Positions 55,007 to 64,000 of a stretch of DNA of 64,000 nucleotides are shown here, piece after piece. The stretch is from Mycoemilia scoparia (taxonomy: Eukaryota > Kickxellomycota > Kickxellomycetes > Kickxellales > Kickxellaceae). How positions within the stretch are numbered: the first letter of the stretch is position 1; each line of letters begins with the position of its first letter. Both the position numbers and the translations under genes were made by a program. The notes below the pieces were generated by a model. The model had not been told where the DNA came from. It saw only the letters and a list, made by a program, of their open reading frames with translations, and ran no database searches. The stretch spans positions 186,001-250,000 of the forward strand of contig JANBPU010000005.1 of NCBI GenBank assembly GCA_027575805.1, given 5' to 3'.

Positions 55007-57805
55007 CTAGGCTTTGCCCTTCTTTTCTAGCTCCCGTAACTTGTCAAGCTTTTTGAGATCTCCTTCGTCATTCTCCAACACACCCCAGGCAGATTTCATC
55101 TTGCGATCATAAACAGCATCCTTTTCCTTTTGCTTCTGCAGTTGAACAGCAGAAATGAATTGAGCATCGCGACGCAGTTCACGAATAGCACCTCTCTGCT
55201 CCTTCTTGTGTAAGCGACGTAGTTTCTGCAACTCGCTGCGATCGCGGTCAGGATCATAGTGAGCATCAAGGGAATAATTTTCTTCAAACTTGGGTGCAAC
55301 AGTCTGGATAGCAATGGGCTTGTGATGCTGGAGCTTGAGAGGCTGCCTTTTCTTTTGTGATGATGCCAGTTGAGATTCAATATGCTCAAGGGTAGATTTT
55401 ATCTGCTTGTGGAGATCGGATGGGAGATTCTTGTATTTTTCCAAGATGCTAGACAGCATGGTTTTGGTCGGATTAAATGCTTCAATGAAGGCAGAAACAG
55501 AGAAATAGCAGTCACTCCATGTGTGCAACATTGCTACTGATGCCTTTAAAAGGGACAGTTTCTGGGAAGCGGAGAGGGACTCTGGTTCTTCATCAGCAAT
55601 AAAATCGGACCACCGAATCGATCTAGCCTCGGACTCGCTTTTAGCTGATGTATCATTAGGATCAAGTGCAAATTTTTCAAATTCGGTAGCCTGGTTACTA
55701 GAAATTGGGAAATACCCTGGCCATCTCTTTGTTGAAGGGCACGATTTGGCACCTATGGCACATACTAAGCTCAACAGATAATTCAGGGCCTCTGGTATAA
55801 ATCTACGCGAAAGCCTGTGAACTTCGTGCAAAACGCCACAAAGTATAATTCCAGAGCAAGCATCACGGTAAGTTCTAATAGTGAGCTGGGAAAGGTACTG
55901 AGAAATGGCAGTAACCATTGGAGTTACCACCGGGTGGTATTTATCCGATGATGAGAAGAGACTTGCAAATAGACGGATATGTGCCAGTTGGGATGCAAGT
56001 GGGAATGGCTCATTCTCCTCAGAGTCATCGCCCTGCATGTGCCTACCAGACAATTTAATGACCTGTTTTTGGAAATCAACGAGTTTTTGGCGACAGGTCT
56101 CAGCAACTTGAAGTGGGAACAGCGGAGCAAGCTCTCCAATGTGGCGAACTATGGTGTCTATGATGGTGGCTGGAACAGGTGGATCCTGCTCTGTAAGAAC
56201 AGCAAGGTGATCAAGCAACACAGTGAAAAGATCAAGCAGCTTTGGTTTGTTTTGTGGAGAGAGCTTTGGGTGGTAGAGGGTCCGAAGTCTTTGAATGACT
56301 ACAAGCTGTTGATCTAAATTGTAGTCTTGCACAATCTCTACCCAGTCTTCGTAGTTTTCTGGCATTTTGAATGTATATGGTATGGCTTCTGCCTTGTCTG
56401 TCAAGCCAGCTGCCTTTTTTCCCAACGCCCTTTTGCTTATTTTAGATTTTCTTTCTTCGGCATCTTCTTCAGAGTCACCGCCATCCTCCAGGTCTGAGCC
56501 ATCATCAGATTCACTCTCGCTTTCATCTTCACTTTCATCATCGTCTCCTTCATCTTCATCTTCATCCGAATGACTCTGTAACCCTTTTCCTAGTCCATGG
56601 GAGGTTGCCATGTCTTCAGCAACAAAACTGCCATCCAAATCATCTGCTTGAGGGGCACGCTTAAGTTTTGGTGCAGGGAGATCTTCGTCTTCATCTTCGT
56701 CGCTCTCTGGATCAGTATCAGAATCCTGACCATTCATACGACGCAGTCTATGTCTTTCAGCCTTCTCCAGTCTTTCTTTCTCTTCCAAAGCCAGCTCTTC
56801 TTCAGTCTTAAGTCGGTCCTGGGGTTTAGCACGACGATCATGAACCAATTCATGGACCATTCGATCATAGTTGATAGATTTTTCATTTTCCCCATCATCG
56901 TCAACATCAGCAGCTTTAGGCATGGGTTTAGATAGCTCTTTTTTGGCCTCATCAGAATCTATGGCTTTATTGGCACTGGCAAGCAAGAGTGATCGGAGGG
57001 ATTCAAAGTTATCATCAAGGTCTTTGAATACCATATTATCTTCTTCCTTTGCCTTCTGACGCTCGTATTTGTACATCTTGCTCTTTGCAATAATTTCTTT
57101 CATGACTTCGTCCTTTGATTTCTTCTTCGGAGGCCATTCAGTGCCATCACCAGCATCCTCGTCCGACTCAAATCCACCAAAGTGGAGCTTATTGACTGTA
57201 TCCCGATCAATAGTACCAGGATCCTCTTCATCGCTAACATTGAGGTCAACATCATTGAAATCATCTATGTCAGCCAAAGACTGACCCAAGTGGGTTAATT
57301 CCATGTCCTCGCCATCACCATCACCGTCATCCAGATTGTAAAGAGATCCGTTGCGACTACGCTTCAGCCTTTCTTTTGTAAATCTTTCTAGCATCTTTTC
57401 CTCTACACTCAGATTTTCGTTATTTTCTCCAAATCTTCTATCATTGATCATGCCTGTTCTATTGCGATTCTCAATCTCTACCAACAAAGTTTTCTTGCGC
57501 TTTTCCAAGCCTCGCTGTCTGGAGACCAAAGGGTTTCCTTCCTGGCCTTTTTGTTTCTTCACTCCTAGGACATCCTGCTTGGATCTTCCTTTCTGAGTAC
57601 CAAATGGGTTCATCGATTTCTGGAGCTCCTGGAGTTGCTTTTGGATCTCTGTCCTGTGTTTTTGGTTCTCACCAGGCTTCTGGATCTTTGTCTTCTTTTT
57701 CTTTTTGGAAATTTGTGATTTGGGTCCAATTAGTCCGACATTGTTGAGGTTAGACTTCAGCTGCTTAAGAGCAGACTGTTTTCCTTTTTGGCTCTTGGCC
57801 CCCAT
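55007..57805 (-). CDS. NOP14: NOP14, 40S ribosome biogenesis factor (SSU processome)
   Basis: Nucleolar protein required for 18S rRNA maturation and 40S export, a component of the SSU processome working with Noc4 and Emg1. One exon, 932 aa, near the family size. N-terminus is basic (MGAKSQKGKQSALKQLKSNL; SKKKKKTKIQ) and contains MNPFGTQKGRSKQDV, GLEKRKKTLLVEIENRNRTG and DRRFGENNENLSVEEKMLER, all typical Nop14 motifs. The middle is strongly acidic (SDEDEDEGDDDESEDESESE). The C-terminal part is helical, with CGVLHEVHRLSRRFIPEALN and AQFISAVQLQKQKEKDAVYD. It lies head-to-tail with the CPSF30 gene upstream of it. Confidence 0.95.
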   Translation of the reverse strand: MGAKSQKGKQSALKQLKSNLNNVGLIGPKSQISKKKKKTKIQKPGENQKHRTEIQKQLQELQKSMNPFGTQKGRSKQDVLGVKKQKGQEGNPLVSRQRGLEKRKKTLLVEIENRNRTGMINDRRFGENNENLSVEEKMLERFTKERLKRSRNGSLYNLDDGDGDGEDMELTHLGQSLADIDDFNDVDLNVSDEEDPGTIDRDTVNKLHFGGFESDEDAGDGTEWPPKKKSKDEVMKEIIAKSKMYKYERQKAKEEDNMVFKDLDDNFESLRSLLLASANKAIDSDEAKKELSKPMPKAADVDDDGENEKSINYDRMVHELVHDRRAKPQDRLKTEEELALEEKERLEKAERHRLRRMNGQDSDTDPESDEDEDEDLPAPKLKRAPQADDLDGSFVAEDMATSHGLGKGLQSHSDEDEDEGDDDESEDESESESDDGSDLEDGGDSEEDAEERKSKISKRALGKKAAGLTDKAEAIPYTFKMPENYEDWVEIVQDYNLDQQLVVIQRLRTLYHPKLSPQNKPKLLDLFTVLLDHLAVLTEQDPPVPATIIDTIVRHIGELAPLFPLQVAETCRQKLVDFQKQVIKLSGRHMQGDDSEENEPFPLASQLAHIRLFASLFSSSDKYHPVVTPMVTAISQYLSQLTIRTYRDACSGIILCGVLHEVHRLSRRFIPEALNYLLSLVCAIGAKSCPSTKRWPGYFPISSNQATEFEKFALDPNDTSAKSESEARSIRWSDFIADEEPESLSASQKLSLLKASVAMLHTWSDCYFSVSAFIEAFNPTKTMLSSILEKYKNLPSDLHKQIKSTLEHIESQLASSQKKRQPLKLQHHKPIAIQTVAPKFEENYSLDAHYDPDRDRSELQKLRRLHKKEQRGAIRELRRDAQFISAVQLQKQKEKDAVYDRKMKSAWGVLENDEGDLKKLDKLRELEKKGKA

Positions 57806-58383
57806 TTTGTTTGAAATTGTTAAAACGTATAGGTCTTGAGTTTGTGTGGGAGTATGAAACCAGTAGCTATATAACCAATATTTTATCTTTCTGTATGGCT
57901 AAAAGACTCCAATAATATAGATAGATATAGAAATGGGTTGTTTTGTGAAAGCTCAAGAAGAGGAGTGTAGACAGGCCTAAATTGTTTGCCTTTTTTTCTT
58001 TAAAATTTTTATAACTTTTAAAGGGAATTTTATTGATGGTCTTATGGGTTGATTGGATCAAAATGTCGATTTTAATAGCTTTATTGATTGTGTATGTGGC
58101 ATATGGGTATCTCTCTAGAAGCAATAGATGCTTTATCATCATCTTCAATGGCTTTATTGAAACATATATTCACAATTAGTACAATGTAGTATCTTCTAGT
58201 TTCCAGTCTCATTTTGTTAACAATAAATTCTATCAGGTAATATACTGATTTGTGTAAAATTTGCCTTAACCATGGCCACTTGTGCATTGTTACATTTTGT
58301 TTGATCATGTTTGAAACAATAGTTTATTGAAATATGAGAAGTGATTTATTTTTACATGCAAAAACAAGATAGTACAAAAGTGC
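57806..58383. other. Intergenic region NOP14 / CPSF30
   Basis: 578 bp of AT-rich DNA between the NOP14 start and the CPSF30 stop. No feature seen apart from presumed promoter and UTR. Confidence 0.5.
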
Positions 58384-59539
58384 TTATTTGTTTTGTATTG
58401 GCTTTATCGTCGGGATTATTGGTCCACTCTTGCTATTAGGGCATTTGTTGGCATAGTGTCCCATTGCATTACATTTGAAGCAAGTAACTTCCTCTAAAGG
58501 ACGGTATCCAGGAGCTTGCTGTCCAGATAGCTGGCTGCTATTTTGGAAGGAACTTTGCTGTACCCTATTTTGGTTACCATCCTGTGCAAATTCTTGTTGG
58601 CCATCCGCTTGGGCATCATTTGAAATAGGAAGTTCAAATGAAGGGCTACATTGTTGACAAAAGATCTTGTGGTGAGTTTATGCACATACCCAGATCACTT
58701 GTTCTTACTTATTTAAACCATGAAAGATGTACTTACTGAGAATTGGGACAAGTTGGCCCTTTTGGACAGAAACCAAACATATACTGTTTACAGATAATTC
58801 TACGGACATGTTTATTGCGACATTTTGGACCTATATAATAAACAATTCAACAAGTAAAATTTGGTTAGTTATATAGTTATAAATGTTGAGGATATAGTCC
58901 TAGATATGAGCACATTTCATCCTATGCTAACTAAAAGGCCAGGTCCCATGAAATATAATAATACACAACTGGCATCTGCATGATATTGAAGGAAGTTCTT
59001 CGTAGTATACATATATATTTAAATTTAGATATAATGTTGATTTTAAAGGTAAGCATACCATGTTTGCAGAATCCACGGGCGTACCAAGCACACTCTTTGA
59101 CACGGCTTTCTGGATCAATATGTTGGTATATGCATTCGTCGCCATTGCTACATTCGCCATTTTTCGTATAGAACCAGCACTCTGGCATCTTTTTCATATT
59201 GTATTCGTGAAGGAATTCGCACTGCTCCCCTTTCTTGCACAAGCCTCGGAGCCAATGTTTACACACCACAGCCCTGTCTTGCATCCGATTCTGTACATTC
59301 CTCTGGTGCTTTTCTTGCATGTTCTCCTGTGGCGTCAAGTGCCTATATTGACAATTCGACCCTTTCCAACAATGGCCACGCAAAAAGAAATTGCAAACCC
59401 CACTTGCTTCATTTGACTTTGAGGGCGTTGATCCATCTATATGCAGCCCAAGCTCGTTTCTAATGAAATCTTCAAAATCAAACTTTATGTTTTCAACAGC
59501 CCGATTTGTATCGACTAGGGTTAAAATTCCTTGCGGCAT
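58384..59539 (-). CDS. YTH1: CPSF30/Yth1, cleavage and polyadenylation factor zinc-finger subunit
   Basis: RNA-binding subunit of the pre-mRNA 3'-end processing complex; it recognises the poly(A) signal. Exons: 59539-59059, 58830-58737, 58645-58384, giving 278 aa. Five CCCH zinc fingers are complete: CNFFLRGHCWKGSNCQYRH, CKHWLRGLCKKGEQCEFLH, CWFYTKNGECSNGDECIYQH, CAWYARGFCKHGPKCRNKH (spans intron 1) and CKQYMFGFCPKGPTCPNSH (spans intron 2). The exact restoration of fingers 4 and 5 confirms the splicing. A polar Gln/Asn-rich linker leads to a C-terminal CCHC zinc knuckle, CFKCNAMGHYANKC, present in animal CPSF4 but absent from budding-yeast Yth1. Introns are GT-AG. Confidence 0.96.
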
Positions 59540-59880
59540 TTTGCTTTTTGTTTAGTAGTATAACTTAATTTGTGTTTGCAATAAGCACTAAGCAACGTGA
59601 CTTTGCTATGTGCTGACCATGTTTTCTCTGCAGTTATGGGATCTGGTTTATAACACCAAGCAACCTGCGATTTTTCAAATTAGTCAAGCTCCTATCCCAT
59701 CGCATAAACAGTGCAAGAAATTCTGGTTCCTAATGGAAAATTAGAAATATTAATGATAAATTGTGTACTTGTATTAATAAACCCAAAAAGTCCTTTATAG
59801 AACTAATTTAAAAATTATTAAGCTAAAATGAAATATGATGAAGCTATGTAATCTTTCAAAGTGAGCAGGTATAAGTAGAT
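59540..59880. other. Intergenic region CPSF30 / GPX
   Basis: 341 bp of AT-rich DNA. Nothing beyond presumed promoter and 3' UTR. Confidence 0.5.
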
Positions 59881-60760
59881 TTAGTTGCCAGAAGCAGCAG
59901 CAGGCGGTTCGGCTGTGCTGTCGACCTTTTCATCAACAAGTTCCTTGATTTTGTCAACGAACGATGCTGGGTTCTTGTTGGGAGCATAGCGCTCAACAAC
60001 AGCACCATGGCGATCGACAAGGAATTTGGTAAAGTTCCATTTGATGGCATCAGTAAGGAAGCCATGCCCCTGGGACTTCAAGTAGGTAAAGACAGGATGG
60101 GCATCATTGCCATTGACCTTGCTGTAAATTGTAAATACATATAGATAGAGGCGTATTAGAACAATGTTTGAATTAGCAGTAGCAAATTTATGTTATATAC
60201 ATTACATCATTACTAATTGGCAAGTTCTCCATCAAAAGCGTACCAAATCGTACCCCCCGCACATTTTAGGCTGCTATTGGTGAGATTATTCTGGTATTCT
60301 TCTAAAGGAGACTCTGCCAATTGACTGCGGAGACAGAAAATGGTAGTGGTACTTACACTTTATCCATGATGGGGAATGTGACTTTGCGTGCAGTGCAGAA
60401 GTTGGCGATTTCTATATAGACATTACGTATTATTGTATGTGGTAACATGGTTGGCTTGAAACAACAAATGAAGTGAGATCTATTACAGAAAAAAATAAAC
60501 TGCTAAATACCTTCATTATTGCCAGGCTCCTGACCTGCGAACTGGTTGCAAGGGAAACCAAGGATTTCAAGACCTCTTGGGCTATATTCTTCGTATATTT
60601 TCTGGAGATCATCGTACTGAGGAGTAAATCCACACTTGGAGGCCACGTTGACGATGATAACGACTTTGCCGCGTAGCTGGTCGAACTTGAAGGCCTGGCC
60701 CTTGTTGTCAGTGGCCTCAAGCTTGTAAAAGTCTTCGTTAAACTTTTTTGCGTCGGACAT
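59881..60760 (-). CDS. Glutathione peroxidase-like thiol peroxidase (Gpx/Hyr1 type)
   Basis: Cys-based peroxidase reducing H2O2 and lipid hydroperoxides; fungal members mostly use thioredoxin. Exons: 60760-60511, 60411-60357, 60121-59881, giving 181 aa. Peroxidatic Cys43 lies in VNVASKCGFTPQY (Cys, not selenocysteine). FPCNQFAGQEPG follows, then FCTARKVTFPI with the likely resolving Cys89, and WNFTKFLVDRHGAVVERYAP. The start at ATG 60760 is favoured because a TATA box lies about 90 bp upstream; the frame stays open further 5' but past the TATA box. Introns are GT-AG. Intron 2 (235 nt) contains a complete family 2 repeat. The short Ala/Pro-rich C-terminal tail (STAEPPAAASGN) is unusual. Confidence 0.94.
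60215..60322. mobile_element. MITE-like family 2 copy inside GPX intron 2
   Basis: AATTGGCA at the left and TGCCAATT at the right end, with AAGTTCTCCATCAAAAGCG opposite CTTCTAAAGGAGACTCTGCC. The interior ATTTTAGGCTGCTATTGGTG is shared with the other family 2 copies. Confidence 0.75.
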
Positions 60761-60846
60761 GGTAGAAAACGATTTGAAGCCTGGAAAAATAAAAGAAAAT
60801 AAACCAGAGTGAATAAAGAGCAGCAAGAGAAGTCCAAGAGATGCTG

Positions 60847-60856
60847 TTTTTATATA
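60847..60856 (-). promoter_or_regulatory. TATA box of GPX
   Basis: TATATAAAAA on the minus strand, 87 bp upstream of the chosen ATG, followed by a pyrimidine-rich leader. Confidence 0.6.
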
Positions 60857-61050
60857 GGATGAAAAGAACATCGACAAAAAGATATATGACATCAACTTGT
60901 GGTAAAACAATACAACTATGACGATTACGTCTCTTTGTTTTTTTACAAGTGTGATGCACCTAATCCGCAGGCTTATATGATTTGTGAACCAATTATCAGC
61001 CATTTTGCCAAGATCCTTTTGAGTGAGCAAAATGGAGTTAAGTTAAATAT

Positions 61051-61180
61051 GGATCATTATTTTTGAAGGGCTAATTTTTACTAGTAAGCCAGTTTTGCTA
61101 TGCATATTGGTCAGTCTATATAATCATTGATCGATGTACTGTCATACACAGTATTAATTTGGCTCTTCAAAAATTACTAC
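61051..61180. mobile_element. MITE family 1 copy (130 bp)
   Basis: ATCATTATTTTTGAAGGGCT at the left and GGCTCTTCAAAAATTACTAC at the right. The interior is diverged and longer than in other copies. Confidence 0.75.
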
Positions 61181-61569
61181 CTGCATGACAACAGGACTTG
61201 CCTTTAATTCCAAGTGTTGCTGAAAGGAATAGCTTGTCAAATTTGCCTCTGAGTAAGGTGGATTTGCAGCAGTTGGCCAATGTAAACGAGCACCTCAATA
61301 ATGTCATTATAACAGAAACTAAAGGTTAACAAAGAGGTGGAGCTTAACATATTGTTTCACATTTGATATCATGAAATAAGCTTTACAAGTCAAAGCCCTG
61401 TTATGGGGCTGGGCACAGAAAGCAAGCAGCGAAAATGCTTCCTTAAAAAATATACTTTATAGACTCATCACTTTCTTTTAAATTAAAGAAGCGTTTTGTT
61501 GTAAGCTTTCAGATTTATTACTATTTGCAAAGGGTCCTTATAAATGTAGCAAGATCAAATATAAATCAG

Positions 61570-63135
61570 TTATAGCTCATCATGGACAGTCTCCTCTTCG
61601 TCCTCAGCCTTGGCATATTCCTCCTTGTCATTGGAAGATCTCTCTCTCTCAATTTTAGCAGCGTCAATTATGGAGTCGATAATGGCATCCAAATCGTCTT
61701 CCTCGCCATCATCAGCAATAACATCATCTTCGGCCTTTGACTCTTGGTCCTTCTTTTGATCTTCAGCATCAGCCTCTACTTTAGGCTCCTCCTGCTCCTC
61801 TGGAATGGTCTCATCATCGTCACCAGATGCCTTCTTCTCTGATTTCTTAATCAAGTCCTCGATGGCCTGGTCCAAATCATCCTCACTATCAGCATCATCC
61901 TTCTTATTTTCTTCGTCTTCATCATCCTTCTCCTCCTCATCTAGCTCGTCAGCGTCAGATTCTTTGGCCTCTGTCTCCTTTTTGGGCTTGAGTTCCTCTT
62001 CCTTCTCTTTCAACTCGTCGTATTGTCTGTTAAGCTCTTCTTTCTCAGCCTTTTCGAATTCATTGAAAGAATCGATCTCATCCTGAACATAATTGGCCCA
62101 TTTTTCATCACCAAACTCCTTTGCCTCATCATAGTTGTCAGTGACAATGATGTTGTCAATAATGGTACCAGACTTGACAGTCCAAAGATCAAGACCAAGG
62201 AAGCCGATGTTATAAGTGCCAAAATTGGAGTCTTCGGTATAATCAGGGTTGGGGATCAATGGAGCCTTCCAGATACCCTTGTATTCGGGGTTTGGAATGC
62301 GCTTAGGCTTCCACTCTCCCTTGTATTCTGGGTTGGCAATCATAGGAGGGACCCAATCTCCGTCCATATCATCATCCCAATCCTCTGGCTTCTTGACATC
62401 TGGATCAGGAATGGTTTTTGGTCCGTCAACCCAGTCTTCTGGCTTAGTATCTTCGGGATCAACAATAGTTTCTTCATCGACCCAGTCCTCGGGCTTCTTG
62501 GCCTCTGGATCAGGAATCTCACGGGGAGGGAGAGCGTTGTAGTATTCGTCAAGAGTGCCGTTGAGCTGAGATTTGTTATCAATAATGACCTCAAAGCTCT
62601 TGTCAGCCTTGAGCCAGAATGTGTATTGGTGAGTCAGCTGGTCGGTGCGGGGCTGAATGTCCTTTTTGTTATCATGGTTCTTTCCCTCGTAGTTGAGGAT
62701 TGCATGGACGCGGCGATTTGTCTGCCCGCAAACATCAGGTCCAAACATGATAGCGTACTCGGACTCGCCGTCGAACTTCTCTTGGTCAAGAGTTGGTGGG
62801 AGAAGCTTGATATAGGCACCACCACAGTCAATGATCTGCTCATATTTTACAGTGAATTGGACAATCAGGTCCTTTTCTTCGGTGTCAAAGGTCTCGTCAA
62901 GGGGAGCAGAGTATCCGTAGAACCGGGCATCAGAGGCAAGCTGGAGACCAACGCCACCCTCTTCATCACCATACCATCTGCCATGACTGAGCTTGAGCTC
63001 ACCATAGTCATCGCGGACCTTTGAGCGAACCCATCTGTCGAGGCTATTTGGATTGCTGAATGTCTCCTTGAAGTACACCTTGGCATTTACTGAGGCCAAA
63101 GCCAGAAGCGAGGCAGCGGCGAGTGAAAACTTCAT
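61570..63135 (-). CDS. Calreticulin, ER lectin chaperone with HDEL
   Basis: Soluble ER chaperone that binds monoglucosylated N-glycans and stores calcium. One exon, 521 aa. Signal peptide MKFSLAAASLLALASVNA, then the globular lectin domain (WVRSKVRDDYGELKLSHGRW, KYEQIIDCGGAYIKLL, YAIMFGPDVCGQTNRRVH with the conserved Cys pair). The P-domain follows: three type 1 repeats (IPDPEAKKPEDWVDEE, IVDPEDTKPEDWVDGP, IPDPDVKKPEDWDDDM) and type 2 repeats (NPEYKGEWKPKRIPNPEYKG). The C-domain is a very long Asp/Glu-rich tail of about 140 residues, and the protein ends in HDEL. No transmembrane helix, so calreticulin not calnexin. The acidic tail is longer than in animal calreticulin (about 400 aa in all). 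Confidence 0.96.
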   Translation of the reverse strand: MKFSLAAASLLALASVNAKVYFKETFSNPNSLDRWVRSKVRDDYGELKLSHGRWYGDEEGGVGLQLASDARFYGYSAPLDETFDTEEKDLIVQFTVKYEQIIDCGGAYIKLLPPTLDQEKFDGESEYAIMFGPDVCGQTNRRVHAILNYEGKNHDNKKDIQPRTDQLTHQYTFWLKADKSFEVIIDNKSQLNGTLDEYYNALPPREIPDPEAKKPEDWVDEETIVDPEDTKPEDWVDGPKTIPDPDVKKPEDWDDDMDGDWVPPMIANPEYKGEWKPKRIPNPEYKGIWKAPLIPNPDYTEDSNFGTYNIGFLGLDLWTVKSGTIIDNIIVTDNYDEAKEFGDEKWANYVQDEIDSFNEFEKAEKEELNRQYDELKEKEEELKPKKETEAKESDADELDEEEKDDEDEENKKDDADSEDDLDQAIEDLIKKSEKKASGDDDETIPEEQEEPKVEADAEDQKKDQESKAEDDVIADDGEEDDLDAIIDSIIDAAKIERERSSNDKEEYAKAEDEEETVHDEL

Positions 63136-63752
63136 TTTACCTAATAAAATGTGTCGTGTAAAATGGAATGTGAATGGTTAGATTTAGATGAATAGAATGA
63201 ATATGAATGTTCGCAGAAAGAAAAGACAGGGAGCATGTATCTGCCCTATATAGTATATGTATACTGGTGCTCAGTATCATATAGGTTTAGCATACCTGTC
63301 AAATGCTATATAAAATGTAGCAGGATGAGTTTTGTGAGAAGAAAGCTTCGATCATGTTCCTTGATATGACTGTTAAACAACACACAACATGCTTCGGATG
63401 AATAGTAAACACTTACAATGTCCTAGCTAATCCCGTTAATCAGCTGCCATCCAGAATCAGGCCTTGTGAGTGAGAAGTAATTTGAGCCAATACAGTTTCT
63501 TTGCTTTGCAAACATCAGAGATTTACTACTGGACACTGTGAAATATCCAGTGGGAAATCTCAAGCACTTTGAAGCATGCTTTGGCATTCCTCTTTCTCAG
63601 CTCTCATCTTTAAGGTTTAGTTTTATTGTTTTGTGAATAATCTTTTCCTTTGCAAAGTATTTATTGTAATAGTAGTAGTCATAATAGTAGCTGAAATAGT
63701 AGCGCACCCACCTCTGTTGCCACTATTGTCACCTACAGCCTACTTTTTTACA
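63136..63752. other. Divergent promoter region calreticulin / unknown gene
   Basis: 617 bp between divergent starts. TATATAGGGC on the minus strand near 63244-63253 may be the calreticulin TATA box. Confidence 0.45.
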
Positions 63753-64000
63753 ATGCCCTACAGAACCAATCCCATTACCAATGAAGACAGCTACGATGAC
63801 AGCTCTGAGATTCATGAAAGCAATGTTTCATTTACAACCGAAATTCCGCCCTCACTTGACCTAGTTGACATCGAACCCCACCCCATTGGTAAAGAACATA
63901 AGCACCTTGATAGAATGACGATGAGTTTTGAGGACCTACAGGAAAACCCCCACAATGAGGCCACCCTATCAGAAGGCGTGCTCCTTGGATCCAACCTGAA
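63753..64000 (+). CDS. Unrecognised protein, N-terminal part only
   Basis: The frame from ATG 63753 stays open to the right edge (82 codons and 2 nt). It begins MPYRTNPITNEDSYDDSSEI and is polar and acidic, with no membrane helix or domain visible yet. The start context and the preceding pyrimidine-rich leader resemble other genes here. Family cannot be told from this fragment. Confidence 0.6.
   Translation, partial: MPYRTNPITNEDSYDDSSEIHESNVSFTTEIPPSLDLVDIEPHPIGKEHKHLDRMTMSFEDLQENPHNEATLSEGVLLGSNL

Larger units (their letters stand above)
60761..61569. other. Intergenic region GPX / calreticulin
   Basis: 809 bp with the GPX promoter and one family 1 element (61051-61180). No gene. Confidence 0.5.

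Noticed and set aside
55007..59539. An operon-like ribosome/RNA-processing cluster (NOP14, CPSF30)
   Set aside because: Spacing of more than 500 bp and separate promoters; co-location of housekeeping genes by chance is sufficient.
60503..61030. N-terminal extension of GPX as a signal or mitochondrial presequence
   Set aside because: The upstream in-frame Met codons lie at or upstream of a good TATA box (60847-60856), so they are probably not transcribed.
62023..63024. 333-codon plus-strand frame
   Set aside because: Antisense shadow of the calreticulin gene, created by its Asp/Glu-rich codon use.

Overview
The window looks like nuclear DNA of a fungus, most likely an early-diverging ('zygomycete') lineage. 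The genes are fungal orthologues: KIN4-type kinase, Mms22/Mus7-like protein, CSC1-type channel, SWIRM protein, Sec10, Aro7-type chorismate mutase and Nop53. Introns are short (about 60-240 nt), there are no operons, and intergenic DNA is AT-rich and carries small inverted-repeat elements. The lineage is an inference; no rRNA or mitochondrial marker is present.

Layout, left to right. (1) 1-7282, minus: PRP8, the spliceosome core protein, cut by the left edge. The single open frame is interrupted by FOUR in-frame inteins, which make up about 64% of the visible coding sequence. All visible homing-endonuclease active sites look mutated. (2) 7976-11128, plus: 2-oxoglutarate dehydrogenase E1. (3) 11835-14750, plus: exocyst Sec10. 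(4) 15155-21769, plus: a large Mms22/Mus7-like repair protein. (5) 22405-23629, minus: fatty acid elongase. (6) 25579-30042, minus: KIN4-like kinase. (7) 31860-33048, minus: TSR3. (8) 33454-34945, plus: ARPC2. (9) 37053-38434, plus: 4-hydroxyphenylpyruvate dioxygenase. (10) 39520-40602, plus: SWIRM-domain protein. (11) 42657-43462, plus: UPF0132-like membrane protein. (12) 43731-45178, minus: chorismate mutase with a 22-nt microexon. (13) 46067-48404, plus: NOP53 in ten exons. (14) 49367-52495, plus: CSC1/OSCA-type channel. (15) about 52970-53153, minus: U2 snRNA. (16) 53499-54268, minus: DOPA 4,5-dioxygenase-like protein. (17) 55007-57805, minus: NOP14. (18) 58384-59539, minus: CPSF30/Yth1. 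(19) 59881-60760, minus: glutathione peroxidase. (20) 61570-63135, minus: calreticulin. (21) 63753-64000, plus: start of an unrecognised gene.

Two families of short non-autonomous inverted-repeat elements are scattered between genes. One (TIR core AATTTTTGAAGGG) has at least ten copies of about 80-130 bp, the best with a perfect 8-bp target duplication. The other has a copy inside an intron of the peroxidase gene.

Most genes are unrelated housekeeping functions. Recurrent themes are RNA processing (PRP8, U2 snRNA, CPSF30), ribosome biogenesis (TSR3, NOP53, NOP14) and aromatic amino acid metabolism (chorismate mutase, HPD, DOPA dioxygenase). They are dispersed and do not form an obvious cluster. 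The standout is the PRP8 gene: a protein needed for RNA splicing that must itself undergo at least four protein-splicing reactions.
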